Origin: Muribaculaceae bacterium
GTDB lineage: Bacteria > Bacteroidota > Bacteroidia > Bacteroidales > Muribaculaceae
Direction: 5' to 3'
Assembly: GCA_017545095.1 (NCBI GenBank)
Contig: JAFYCU010000246.1
Span: forward strand, 1-10,242
Length of the DNA stretch: 10,242 nt
Shown: positions 1-6,661 of the stretch, piece after piece
Numbering within the stretch: the first letter of the stretch is position 1
Layout of the letters: every line of letters begins with the position of its first letter
Notes under the pieces: generated by a model
Told to the model about the DNA's origin: nothing
The model's database searches: none
Seen by the model: only the letters and a program-made list of their open reading frames with translations
Program-made: the position numbers and the translations under genes

Positions 1-119
1 CCGTCCACCACCTCGATGGTGTCGCCCTCGGCGAGGCGCAACACCTTCACGCAGTGGCGCGACTCCTCCTCGGAGAGGGCCAACGTGGTGGCTATGTCGG
101 GACAATAGAAGCGATGCAT
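1..119 (-). CDS. rsmE: 16S rRNA (uracil-1498-N3)-methyltransferase RsmE, N-terminal fragment
   Basis: Only the first 39 codons are in the window; the gene runs off the left edge. The translation starts MHRFYCPD and continues with LSEEESRHCVKVLRL and EGDTIEVVDG, the characteristic start of RsmE: the small PUA-like RNA-binding domain with its conserved 'H..VLR...G' block. The family methylates N3 of U1498 in 16S rRNA using S-adenosylmethionine, in the cytoplasm during 30S maturation. The SAM-binding SPOUT/knot domain lies outside the window. The ATG at 117-119 is the natural family start. No consensus Bacteroidota promoter is visible in the 181 bases upstream, which instead hold tandem repeats. 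The identification rests on a short stretch, but the motif order is distinctive. Confidence 0.85.
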   Translation of the reverse strand, partial: MHRFYCPDIATTLALSEEESRHCVKVLRLAEGDTIEVVD

Positions 120-167
120 AGTTTCAGTTTTCGGTTAGAGCGGTGGGCTGACGCTAGATAGAGGGGG

Positions 168-248
168 TAAGGATTCTAAAGTCTCTAAGGACTCTAAGGA
201 CTCTAAGGACTTTAAGGACTTTAAGGACTTTAAGGACTTTAAGGACTT
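168..248. repeat. Nine-unit 9-bp tandem repeat
   Basis: Nine consecutive 9-bp units fill 168-248. From left to right they are TAAGGATTC, TAAAGTCTC, two of TAAGGACTC and five of TAAGGACTT, followed by a partial TA. Units near rsmE are more diverged and the five distal ones are identical, as expected if recent expansion happened at the distal end. The array sits in the gap between the nucleoside permease stop (301) and the rsmE start (119), about 50 bases upstream of the rsmE ATG, and so probably in its promoter or leader region. No ORF with a plausible start runs through it. Function unknown. Confidence 0.93.
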
Positions 249-270
249 TATGTGATTGCGACCTATTCTT

Positions 271-298
271 GGTTCTTGGTTCTCGGTTCTCGGTTCTC
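271..298. repeat. Four-unit 7-bp tandem repeat (GGTTCTY)
   Basis: Four 7-bp units fill 271-298: GGTTCTT once, then GGTTCTC three times; a degenerate ATTCTT precedes them. The array ends 2 bases before the stop codon of the nucleoside permease (complement of 301-303), so on the transcribed strand it starts right after translation ends. The same GGTTCTC word recurs at 9384-9390 in another intergenic gap. Confidence 0.9.
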
Positions 299-300
299 GT

Positions 301-1629
301 TTATTCCTTTTCGGGTTCGTGTTTGTATTGGAAGAGGAACATGAAGGCTACGGCTACTGCGAGGGCGAAGGCGGCAAAGATGAACCATGCGCTCTGCCAG
401 TCACCCATGAGGTATCCGTCGGCGTTCCATTGGCAGAAGTGCTTGATCACTTCGCCAGCAGCCAGCGTGCCGATGGTGGCACCCAAGCCGTTAGTCATGA
501 GCATGAACAAGCCCTGAGCCGATGCTTTGATGTCGGGGTCACATTCTTTGTCGACAAACAAACCACCCGACACGTTAAAGAAGTCGAAAGCCACGCCATA
601 GACCACACACGAGAGCACGAACAGCAGCACACCAGGCACGGCTGGGTTGCCCAGACCGAAGAAGCCGAAACGGAACACCCAAGCAAACATGGCGATGAGC
701 ATCACCACCTTAATGCCAAAACGCTTGAGGAAGAACGGGATGAGCAGGATGCACAGTGCCTCGGCAATCTGCGAAAGCGAGATGAGCATCGTAGCATTGT
801 TGGCACCAAACGAGTTGGCCATTGCCGGGTCGGCACTGCCCTTGAAACTGGTGAGGAACGGCGTGGCATAGCCATTGGTGACCTGCAACGACATGCCCAG
901 CAATGCCGAGAACACGAAGAACAAAGCCATCTTCTTGGTCTTGAAGAGTTTGAACGCATCAAGACCCAAAGCGGAAGCCAGCGACTGTGAGGGCTTGGGT
1001 GTGAGCTTGCACTGCGGCAGTGTGAAGCAATAGGCAAACAACACCAGGCTCAACACACCCGACACCAGGAACTGCATGTAGGTGTACTGGAACTTGCTGG
1101 CATTCTCGGACAGAGTGAAGAAGAACGACCCGCCATCGATTGTGGCACAATTCACAAACCACATGGTGGCAATAAAGCCAACCGTGCCAAACACGCGAAT
1201 GGGCGGGAACGCCTTCACCGTGTCCATACCGTGATCCTTGAGGATGGTGAACGCGGCGGTGTTGCTGAGTGCCAGTGTGGGCATGTAGAATGCCACACTG
1301 AGGGTGTAGATGGTGATGAACGCCACCTTGTTGGGCAGCACGCCGGCTGCTTCGGCCGACTGCCCCATGAAAAAGAGCGAAATCATGGCCGCACCGGCCA
1401 ACAGATGGCAATATCCCAGCAACCGCTGAGGCTGCACCCACTTGTCGGCCACAATGCCCATGATGGTGGGCATGAATATCGACACAATGCCCTGGATGGC
1501 ATAGAACCACGAGATTTCGCCTCCCATGCCAGCTTTGCCCAGATAGTTGCCCATGCACGTGAGGTAAGCTCCCCAGACGGCAAACTCCAGGAAGTTCATC
1601 ACAATGAGCCGCAACTTCAAATTATTCAT
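301..1629 (-). CDS. Nucleoside permease, MFS superfamily (NupG / nucleoside:H+ symporter type)
   Basis: This 442-residue polytopic membrane protein probably imports nucleosides with protons across the inner membrane for salvage. It opens with LRLIVMNFLEFAVWGAYL and has the MFS loop 2-3 signature GIVADKW (about residues 58-64). Further family blocks are ALSNTAAF (120-127) and PIRVFGTVGF (143-152), followed by further hydrophobic segments giving about 12 in all, as in NupG/XapB-type symporters. The reading frame is open up to an ATG at 1692, but I chose the ATG at 1627-1629. The longer version would begin upstream of the consensus promoter (1662-1693), and its extra 21 residues are not membrane-like or family-like. 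The 83-base gap to the upstream nuclease gene and this promoter argue for its own transcript. Substrate is inferred from family resemblance only. Confidence 0.88.
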   Translation of the reverse strand: MNNLKLRLIVMNFLEFAVWGAYLTCMGNYLGKAGMGGEISWFYAIQGIVSIFMPTIMGIVADKWVQPQRLLGYCHLLAGAAMISLFFMGQSAEAAGVLPNKVAFITIYTLSVAFYMPTLALSNTAAFTILKDHGMDTVKAFPPIRVFGTVGFIATMWFVNCATIDGGSFFFTLSENASKFQYTYMQFLVSGVLSLVLFAYCFTLPQCKLTPKPSQSLASALGLDAFKLFKTKKMALFFVFSALLGMSLQVTNGYATPFLTSFKGSADPAMANSFGANNATMLISLSQIAEALCILLIPFFLKRFGIKVVMLIAMFAWVFRFGFFGLGNPAVPGVLLFVLSCVVYGVAFDFFNVSGGLFVDKECDPDIKASAQGLFMLMTNGLGATIGTLAAGEVIKHFCQWNADGYLMGDWQSAWFIFAAFALAVAVAFMFLFQYKHEPEKE

Positions 1630-1661
1630 ATCTAATCTGATTTTTAGTCCTTTACAAAATG

Positions 1662-1693
1662 CAAATATACAAGTTTTGCAAAATCGCGACAAA
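1662..1693 (-). promoter_or_regulatory. Bacteroidota-type promoter for the nucleoside permease gene
   Basis: On the minus strand a -33 TTTG (1693-1690) is followed by a 20-base spacer and a perfect TAnnTTTG -7 box, TATATTTG (1669-1662). This is the pattern known for the Bacteroidota primary sigma factor. It places the transcript start near 1655, about 25 bases before the ATG at 1629, and rules out the upstream ATG at 1692 as a start. Confidence 0.8.
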
Positions 1694-1712
1694 GGTAGTA
1701 ATTTTCCGCGAG

Positions 1713-2276
1713 TTATGCCATTTTTGAGGCAATTATTTTTTGAATCTCTGCGGCACGTTCATAATCTTCGGCATCAACAGCCTGTTGCAAAAGCGATTCC
1801 AGACGTTCTTTCGAGAGTTCGTTGAGCGAAGCGTCGCGCCCCATGCGCACGGGAGCGCCATCGTTGTTGACCTCATATCCCGCTGTGTTGAGCAACCGCG
1901 AGGTGGTGTAGATGGGAGCGCCTGTGCGCAACGCAATAGCCACGGCATCGCTGGTGCGCGAGTCGATGTCGATGGCTGTATCGCGGCTGCTCATGTGCAG
2001 ATGTGCGTAGAAAATGCCATCCACAAAGTCGTAAAGTTCCACATACTCAGGCATAATGCCAAAGCCGTGGCACATGCTCACTATCAGGTCGTGGGTGATG
2101 GGGCGCGGCAGCATCACGCCCTCGAGGCGCACGGCAATGGCTTGCGCTTCGGCAGTGCCCACCACCACCGGCAATACACGCTGGCCGTCTTTCTCCTTAA
2201 GCAGCAACGCATAGGCGTTGGCCTCCACGGCCTTGCGGGTTACACCCACCACAACGAGTTCTATCTTGTTGTCCAT
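1713..2276 (-). CDS. Bifunctional nuclease family protein (DUF151/BFN) with C-terminal UVR motif
   Basis: This 187-residue predicted cytoplasmic protein has two parts. Residues 5-135 match the BFN (DUF151) domain: VVGTAEAQAIAVRLEG (38-53), the RPITHDL block (58-64), and IDIDSRTSDAVAIALRTGAPIY (102-123), where the usual 'SRPSDAIALA' block is well kept. Residues 150-185 (ELSKERLESLL...YERAAEIQKII) form a UVR-type helical pair like that linking UvrB and UvrC. The family is named for a plant protein with DNase and RNase activity; the role of bacterial members is not well established. The gene lies 46 bases downstream of mnmA on the same strand with no promoter match between, so it is probably co-transcribed. 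The domain call is strong, the enzymatic activity is not. Confidence 0.87.
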   Translation of the reverse strand: MDNKIELVVVGVTRKAVEANAYALLLKEKDGQRVLPVVVGTAEAQAIAVRLEGVMLPRPITHDLIVSMCHGFGIMPEYVELYDFVDGIFYAHLHMSSRDTAIDIDSRTSDAVAIALRTGAPIYTTSRLLNTAGYEVNNDGAPVRMGRDASLNELSKERLESLLQQAVDAEDYERAAEIQKIIASKMA

Positions 2277-2322
2277 CGTTTTTTATGGTCTGTAATAAAA
2301 TTGTCACATAAAGATGTTTTTT

Positions 2323-3399
2323 TCATTCGGGTTTTCCATCCACAATCACCCCGCTGCCGTAGCACAGGTGACCATGCTCATCGTAGATCACGGCAAACTG
2401 CCCTGGAGCGATGCCCTGCACATCCTGGTCGCTCTCGATGAGCCACTCACGCTCTCCCAGATGGGTGAATGTGGCGTGCATCAGCACTGGTGTGTGGCGG
2501 TTCTTGAACGTGATGCGCACAGGGTGGTCGACACCCTGCCATGGATTGCCACTGATGAAATGCATCTCGTCGAGGTGCAGCACACGTCCATACTGTCGCT
2601 CGGTGCCATAGCCCCCCGACACATAAATCACGTTGTCGGTCACATTCTTGCGCACCACATACCATGGTCCGCCACTGAGTCCGAGCCCCTTGCGCTGACC
2701 AATGGTGTGGAACCAATAGCCGCGATGCTCACCCAGTTTGCGTCCGGTGGCGATGTCGATGATGGGACCAGGGCGCTCGCCCAGATGGCTGCGGATGAAG
2801 TCGTTATAGTTGATCTGTCCCAGAAAACAAATGCCCTGACTGTCCTTACGTGTGGCATTGGGCAGGCACACCTCGGCGGCGATGCGGCGCACCTCGTCCT
2901 TGGGCAGGTCGCCAATGGGGAAGATGACGTGGCGCAACTGCTCACCGGTGATTTGAGCCAAAAAATCGGTCTGATCCTTGACGGGGTCGACAGCCGTGGC
3001 CAAATATTTCACGCCATCAACCACACAAGTGGTGGCGTAGTGCCCGGTGGCGGTGAGGTCGAAGTCGTGGCCCCATCGCTGCTCGAAATAGCCGAACTTG
3101 ATCATTCGGTTGCACATCATGTCGGGATTGGGAGTGAGGCCTTGTTGCACTGTGCGCAACGCATAAGCCATGACGCTGTCCCAATATTCATCCTGCAACG
3201 ACACCACGTCGAAGGGCAGCCCATAGCGGCGAGCGATGAGTTGGCACATCTCGATGTCCTCGTCGGCCGAGCAGTCGCCCTCGCCACCCTTCATGCCGAT
3301 GCGGATATAGAACAAGTGCAAATCCTCGCCCTGCTCTACCAGTCGATGCACCGCCACGGCACTATCGACACCTCCCGAGATTAATACTGCGATTGCCAT
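2323..3399 (-). CDS. mnmA: tRNA-specific 2-thiouridylase MnmA
   Basis: This 358-residue cytoplasmic enzyme installs the 2-thio group on U34 of tRNAs for Lys, Glu and Gln, using ATP and a persulfide sulfur. The N-terminal PP-loop SGGVDS (residues 8-13) binds ATP. NPDMMCN carries Cys96 and GICFLG carries Cys191, the expected catalytic pair. TGHYA (118-122), KDQTDFL (141-147) and HTIGQRKGLGLSGGPWYV (from 231) are family signatures, and GIAPGQFAVIYD belongs to the C-terminal beta-barrel. Length is normal. Bacteroidota often carry several MnmA paralogues; this resembles the type with the YIRIGM...DCSADEDIEM insert after the PP-loop strand. The start ATG at 3397-3399 puts the PP-loop in its usual place. 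Upstream lie a 120-base repeat-rich gap and the doxX-like gene; no promoter match was found there, so read-through is likely. Confidence 0.96.
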   Translation of the reverse strand: MAIAVLISGGVDSAVAVHRLVEQGEDLHLFYIRIGMKGGEGDCSADEDIEMCQLIARRYGLPFDVVSLQDEYWDSVMAYALRTVQQGLTPNPDMMCNRMIKFGYFEQRWGHDFDLTATGHYATTCVVDGVKYLATAVDPVKDQTDFLAQITGEQLRHVIFPIGDLPKDEVRRIAAEVCLPNATRKDSQGICFLGQINYNDFIRSHLGERPGPIIDIATGRKLGEHRGYWFHTIGQRKGLGLSGGPWYVVRKNVTDNVIYVSGGYGTERQYGRVLHLDEMHFISGNPWQGVDHPVRITFKNRHTPVLMHATFTHLGEREWLIESDQDVQGIAPGQFAVIYDEHGHLCYGSGVIVDGKPE

Positions 3400-3434
3400 A
3401 GTAATGAGTTTTATTCAATGCATAATGCTTTATT

Positions 3435-3448
3435 CATGCACCATGCAC
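3435..3448. repeat. Two-copy 7-bp direct repeat (CATGCAC)
   Basis: Two perfect adjacent copies of CATGCAC occupy 3435-3441 and 3442-3448, flanked by looser A/T-rich words with the same spacing (for example from 3418). They lie between the mnmA start and the longer 7-bp array at 3466-3514, and look like a decayed part of the same repeat-rich patch. Confidence 0.6.
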
Positions 3449-3465
3449 AATTCCGCGATGCGGCT

Positions 3466-3514
3466 CTTGCATCTCGCATCTCACATCTTGCATCTTGCAT
3501 CTTGCATCTTGCAT
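3466..3514. repeat. Seven-unit 7-bp tandem repeat (CTTGCAT)
   Basis: Seven consecutive units fill 3466-3514: CTTGCAT, CTCGCAT, CTCACAT, then four identical CTTGCAT. The array ends five bases before the stop codon of the DoxX-like gene (complement of 3520-3522) and occupies much of the gap before mnmA. It is probably transcribed as part of the message joining the two genes. The same units recur at 9389-9402 and, more degenerate, at 6585-6605. Confidence 0.93.
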
Positions 3515-3519
3515 CTCTT

Positions 3520-3993
3520 TCACGCCTTGTCGAGCACTTCATCGTCTTCGTTGTTCTCGATCAGATGCACGCCAATGATGTAGTCGAGCGATATTTTGCC
3601 TGGGCCAGCAAGCATCAGATAGACGAAAATGCCGAGAAACATCATGGGATAGCCTGGCTGGAAACTGAATACGCTGGTCATCTGATGCGGCGAGGTGAGC
3701 AGGGCATGCTCGGCCAGACACATGATCACGATGGGCGGGATGAGCGCCACGCGCATGAGCAACCCCAGCATGATGCATGCTGCACACAACGACTCCACCA
3801 CCAGCAACACAGTCACCGAGGTCTCGGGCGACAAGCCCATCAAGCCATTGAACGCCGGTGCCACCTGGTCGATGTGGAGCAACTGGCGCACACACAGCTG
3901 CAGGAACATCACGCCGGTGAACATGCGCAGAAACAGACGCGACAGGTTGCTATAGGTGTAACCTGCATTGTAGAGGAATAGATTCTTCAACAT
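3520..3993 (-). CDS. DoxX-like integral membrane protein
   Basis: This 157-residue protein has four predicted membrane helices at about residues 20-36, 59-78, 81-98 and 114-130, the DoxX-family layout. Family-like blocks are RLFLRMFTGVMFL (19-31), MLGLLMRVALIPP (75-87) and YPMMFLGIFVYLMLAGPGKISLD (from 115). DoxX relatives are linked to quinone/thiosulfate redox or membrane stress, but the biochemical role is unknown for most members. An unusual feature is a CAAC pair (Cys70, Cys73) inside the second helix. The gene starts 26 bases after the DUF5106 gene on the same strand, so the two are likely co-transcribed. The C-terminal tail (ENNEDDEVLDKA) is acidic and probably soluble. Family confidence is moderate to good; no function is assigned. 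Confidence 0.75.
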   Translation of the reverse strand: MLKNLFLYNAGYTYSNLSRLFLRMFTGVMFLQLCVRQLLHIDQVAPAFNGLMGLSPETSVTVLLVVESLCAACIMLGLLMRVALIPPIVIMCLAEHALLTSPHQMTSVFSFQPGYPMMFLGIFVYLMLAGPGKISLDYIIGVHLIENNEDDEVLDKA

Positions 3994-4019
3994 AGCAATC
4001 GTTCATTAAATTATTCAAG

Positions 4020-4895
4020 TCATTCTAATGCGGCCTTCATGTCGCGCACCGAGAGGTTTTTCTGCACGATGCAGTGGTGGTCGTCGATTACGAAGCAAGC
4101 GGGCAGGAATCGCAGGTCGATGCGCTGCTCGATGCGTGTGGCATAGCCCTTGAGCCAAGAAGCGGGAAGCGATGCGGCCCAGTCGGAAGGCGGTGTGCCG
4201 TTGAACAGGCAAAGCACCTGCACCTGGCCCAGCTCCACAAGCTGCGAGAGCGTGAGGTCGGCATCGAGCATGGTGCGCCCAGTGCGGCTGTCGATGCCGT
4301 CGTCCACAAACACGATTACCGTTGTCACGGTGTCGAGCTGTTCCACCTGACGTTTGCCGCCCGACACCGCATCGGTGTATTCGAGCGTCAGCGGCATTCC
4401 TTCCTGGCAGGCACTAATCAGGCCAATCTGACGGGCATAATACTCGCGCTCGTCTTTCTTCAGTCCCGAGGCTGCGGCCAGCGACTTGGCAAACTCCACA
4501 TATATCTCATCGCTCCAGTAGTCGGCCATGGGGCCATAGAGCACCATCTCGGCCACCTGCCCCACCTTGCTCAGGTTGGTGGTGTTGGCACGCAGTTTGA
4601 ACAGAAAGTCGCGCACACTCGACTTCACCACGTTGCGATGGCCGTATTTGAACAAATCGGCATAGTCGCGGAAGGTTTTCACCAGAGCCATGTCGTCGGT
4701 TACGGGTTTGCCAAAGTCGAATGTATCCCAAAAGTGGACCAGCACATAGTTGGACCGGCTTTCAAGTGTGGTGCAGGTGTCGGGAGCCTGAGGATAGTCG
4801 AACAACCCGGCCAGCTCTTCCTGTGCCATCGCCGGCAGCGAGGCCAAACTCATCGCTATCGCTGCTGCGAAACCAAAAAAATTGCGTAATATCAT
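4020..4895 (-). CDS. Secreted DUF5106-type protein with degenerate thioredoxin-like fold
   Basis: This 291-residue protein has a clear signal peptide: RNFFGFAAAIAMSLASL, then PAMA with likely cleavage before QEE at residue 25. There is no lipobox cysteine, so it is predicted to be periplasmic. The N-terminal half resembles DUF5106 of Bacteroidota: FDYPQAPDT (32-40), SNYVLVHFWDTFDF (48-61) and a helical region to about 155. The C-terminal part resembles a thioredoxin fold, with strand TTVIVFVDD (191-199) and LPACFVID (254-261), which looks like the cis-proline strand. The usual CxxC after the first strand is absent (DDGIDSRTG instead). A redox enzyme role is therefore doubtful, and a structural or binding role is possible. 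The ATG at 4893-4895 is set by the signal peptide and the promoter upstream. It heads a probable operon with the DoxX-like gene. Confidence 0.72.
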   Translation of the reverse strand: MILRNFFGFAAAIAMSLASLPAMAQEELAGLFDYPQAPDTCTTLESRSNYVLVHFWDTFDFGKPVTDDMALVKTFRDYADLFKYGHRNVVKSSVRDFLFKLRANTTNLSKVGQVAEMVLYGPMADYWSDEIYVEFAKSLAAASGLKKDEREYYARQIGLISACQEGMPLTLEYTDAVSGGKRQVEQLDTVTTVIVFVDDGIDSRTGRTMLDADLTLSQLVELGQVQVLCLFNGTPPSDWAASLPASWLKGYATRIEQRIDLRFLPACFVIDDHHCIVQKNLSVRDMKAALE

Positions 4896-4926
4896 CTTAA
4901 CTATTTAGTTCAACAAAATCAATCAG

Positions 4927-4957
4927 CGAAATTACTGCAAAACGATGAACATCCAAA
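4927..4957 (-). promoter_or_regulatory. Probable promoter of the DUF5106/doxX-like operon
   Basis: On the minus strand, TTTG (4957-4954) is followed by 19 bases and TAATTTCG (4934-4927), a one-mismatch version of the Bacteroidota -7 box TAnnTTTG. The transcript would start near 4920, leaving a leader of about 25 bases before the ATG at 4895. Spacing is ideal; the mismatch lowers confidence. Confidence 0.6.
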
Positions 4958-5114
4958 ATCCTCAGTGGGAAAACGCTCTGGCATCAACATTTTTTCACAG
5001 AAAGCGGCACTCTTGGCACTATTCAGCTGTGGCGAGCGCGTTATGATGCGCGTCGGCAATGCGCACATTTCAACACATTGCAGGATTTATGATGGCGGAT
5101 AACGGAAGATTTTG

Positions 5115-5122
5115 TAATTTTG
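5115..5122 (+). promoter_or_regulatory. Possible -7 promoter box directly in front of the L,D-transpeptidase gene
   Basis: TAATTTTG at 5115-5122 matches TAnnTTTG exactly. No TTTG is found 19-21 bases upstream (nearest is TATG at 5089-5092, spacer 22). The box ends only four bases before the ATG at 5127, so if used, the message would be leaderless or nearly so, or translation would start further in. Confidence 0.4.
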
Positions 5123-5126
5123 CGGC

Positions 5127-6581
5127 ATGAAAGCAAACGTTACTCCCCTTGTGATAGCCAAGACGGTGGCCACGAACGTGTTGATTGCCGTAGCATTGTT
5201 CTGTCACAGCACGTTCTACATCCTCCTGTCGTTGGCACTTGTGCTTGCGCTTTGGTTGAAGGAAATGGGCCGTCTCCGCCTGGTGGCTGCGCTGTGCATA
5301 GCAGGCTTGCTGGCGGGCATGGTGCTCACGATGCCTGCTCGCGGTTTCGACCTTAACCGCCGCATGAACCTGTTGGTGGACACGGGCGACTCTATCACCA
5401 CCCCCTCGGTGGGAGCGTGGCTCCTTGACGCTTTGGCTCCCGAAAACCTACGAATCAGATTCAACGGCTGGGATATTCCCGTCAACAACGAGAAGGTTAT
5501 GTCGGGCTACGGCTTGCAGCTGCGCGATGCCGGGCGACCTGTATATGTGCGTCAACCCGCGCATGTGCGCGGTGACATGGACTATCATGTGGTGCTGATG
5601 CCGCAGGGCGAGCATGGCTGCCTGCTGGCGCACCAGCAAGGGCTGGAATGGCTCGACAGCTGCATTGTGGTGACGCTGGGCACACGCGACACCAGCGGCC
5701 ATTACACCGGCAGCGACCTGGCGGCGTTCACGCTGCGTGTGCTGCCCGCCCTGCGGCGGCTGGGCTACCAAATCGACCGCCGCTACGTGTCGGTGGTGGA
5801 CAACAGCGGCGATGGGTCGCTGGCACAGACGGCCTCGCAGGCTCCTGGCGATGTGTTTCGCAACATTGTGCGCCTGAACAGCCCCGTGGCCGATGCCTCC
5901 ACCCTGCCCTGCTCGCAGGCTCGGCAGGTGATGGTGGGCAACCGACGTGAATACCAACGCGCCTACACCAATTGGAGCAATGCGGGCCTTGATACCGACC
6001 ATCTGGCTGCCGATGCCACCATCCAATCACAGCAAGCCACCGTGGCCGATGTGCTCAGCGGACGCTTGGGCGTGCCTCTGTCGCGCATTGAAAAGGCACA
6101 CGAACTGGCTTCGCAGTTCGGCTACGACGACCAGTTCGTGATGTTCGTTGATTATTCCATTCCATCGGGAAAATACCGATTCTTCCTCTACGACTATGCC
6201 CAGCAACGCATCATCGTGCGCAGCAAATGCGCCCATGGGTGCGGCCCTGGCAACACCGAGGCAGTGCCCGTGTTCAGCAACGAATTTGGAAGCCAGTGCA
6301 CGTCGCTGGGCAACTATGCCGTGCACAATGTGCATGCCATGTTCAAGAACGGGCGCATCGCCATCACGATGGATGGCCTTGACCCCACCAACTCCAACGC
6401 CACCGCCCGTGGCATCAAGATGCACAGCGGCATGCGCATGGAGGGCGAGATTTATCCCCGCTACCTGAAGCTGGGCAAACTGAGCGAAGGTTGTGTGGCA
6501 CTGGGCAACATCCCCTTCGCTCTGGTGTGCGGCATCGTGAACAGCTGCGACCGTCCCATCCTGATGCAGAGCTATCGGTGA
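5127..6581 (+). CDS. Membrane-anchored L,D-transpeptidase-like protein (YkuD_2 type catalytic domain)
   Basis: This is a 484-residue protein with hydrophobic segments at about 9-44 and 49-69, then a large extracytoplasmic part. The C-terminal region (about 335-484) looks like the 'murein L,D-transpeptidase catalytic domain' family: VDYSIPSGKYRFFLYD, then KMHSGM with His433, and KLSEGCVALG with Cys456. The His...S-x-G-C arrangement is the YkuD active site, which forms 3-3 crosslinks or attaches proteins to peptidoglycan. The middle region (about 75-330) is not a domain I recognise with confidence; residues 160-232 look alpha/beta-like, with VVDNSGDGS at 213-221. Most YkuD_2 proteins are much shorter, so this is an unusual architecture. 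The start at 5127 puts the first membrane segment at the N-terminus; Met47 is an alternative. It converges on the SH3b gene, another likely wall protein. Confidence 0.78.
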   Translation: MKANVTPLVIAKTVATNVLIAVALFCHSTFYILLSLALVLALWLKEMGRLRLVAALCIAGLLAGMVLTMPARGFDLNRRMNLLVDTGDSITTPSVGAWLLDALAPENLRIRFNGWDIPVNNEKVMSGYGLQLRDAGRPVYVRQPAHVRGDMDYHVVLMPQGEHGCLLAHQQGLEWLDSCIVVTLGTRDTSGHYTGSDLAAFTLRVLPALRRLGYQIDRRYVSVVDNSGDGSLAQTASQAPGDVFRNIVRLNSPVADASTLPCSQARQVMVGNRREYQRAYTNWSNAGLDTDHLAADATIQSQQATVADVLSGRLGVPLSRIEKAHELASQFGYDDQFVMFVDYSIPSGKYRFFLYDYAQQRIIVRSKCAHGCGPGNTEAVPVFSNEFGSQCTSLGNYAVHNVHAMFKNGRIAITMDGLDPTNSNATARGIKMHSGMRMEGEIYPRYLKLGKLSEGCVALGNIPFALVCGIVNSCDRPILMQSYR

Positions 6582-6584
6582 GCG

Positions 6585-6605
6585 GCAAGACGCGAGAAGC
6601 GAGAG
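6585..6605. repeat. Degenerate three-unit 7-bp repeat
   Basis: GCAAGAC (6585-6591), GCGAGAA (6592-6598) and GCGAGAG (6599-6605) follow the transpeptidase stop codon. Read on the minus strand, they share the TCTYGC core of the CTTGCAT/CTCGCAT units found at 3466-3514 and 9389-9402. Copies are imperfect, so this call is weaker than the others. Confidence 0.5.
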
Positions 6606-6608
6606 ATT

Positions 6609-6652
6609 CTAGTTAAACTAGTTAGGCAAGAGCCATAGTTGGTTGCCCTCGT
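6609..6652. terminator. Weak inverted repeats in the convergent gap, possible terminators
   Basis: Between the convergent genes ending at 6581 and 6662 there are two small inverted repeats. One is CTAGT/ACTAG with a 3-base loop (6609-6621). The other is GGCAA (6625-6629) and TTGCC (6643-6647), followed by a T-run at 6652-6656. The second has the order expected of an intrinsic terminator for the plus-strand transpeptidase, but a 5-bp stem with a long loop is weak. Confidence 0.3.
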
Positions 6653-6661
6653 TTTTATCGT

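Noticed and set aside
168..298. CRISPR array
   Set aside because: Units are 7-9 bp and directly adjacent, with no spacers, and no cas gene is present.
256..990. A 244-codon plus-strand open frame overlapping the nucleoside permease
   Set aside because: Antisense to a clear membrane transporter gene, rich in His/Glu with no domain; its start lies in the repeat-rich gap.
1630..1692. Upstream extension of the nucleoside permease to an ATG at 1692
   Set aside because: The extension overlaps an exact promoter match (1662-1693), so it would not be on the transcript.
2314..3384. A 356-codon plus-strand open frame opposite mnmA
   Set aside because: It is the complementary shadow of a strongly recognised mnmA gene; its translation shows no family motif.
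3453..3463. Small hairpin CCGC-GAT-GCGG before mnmA
   Set aside because: A 4-bp stem without a T-run is too weak to call a terminator or regulatory element.
5030..5066. Overlapping GCGC-rich imperfect palindromes upstream of the transpeptidase gene
   Set aside because: Stems are 4-5 bp with imperfect pairing; nothing separates them from chance in G+C-rich DNA.
5448..6026. A 192-codon minus-strand open frame inside the transpeptidase gene
   Set aside because: Low-complexity His/Ala/Gln-rich shadow of a long coding sequence.
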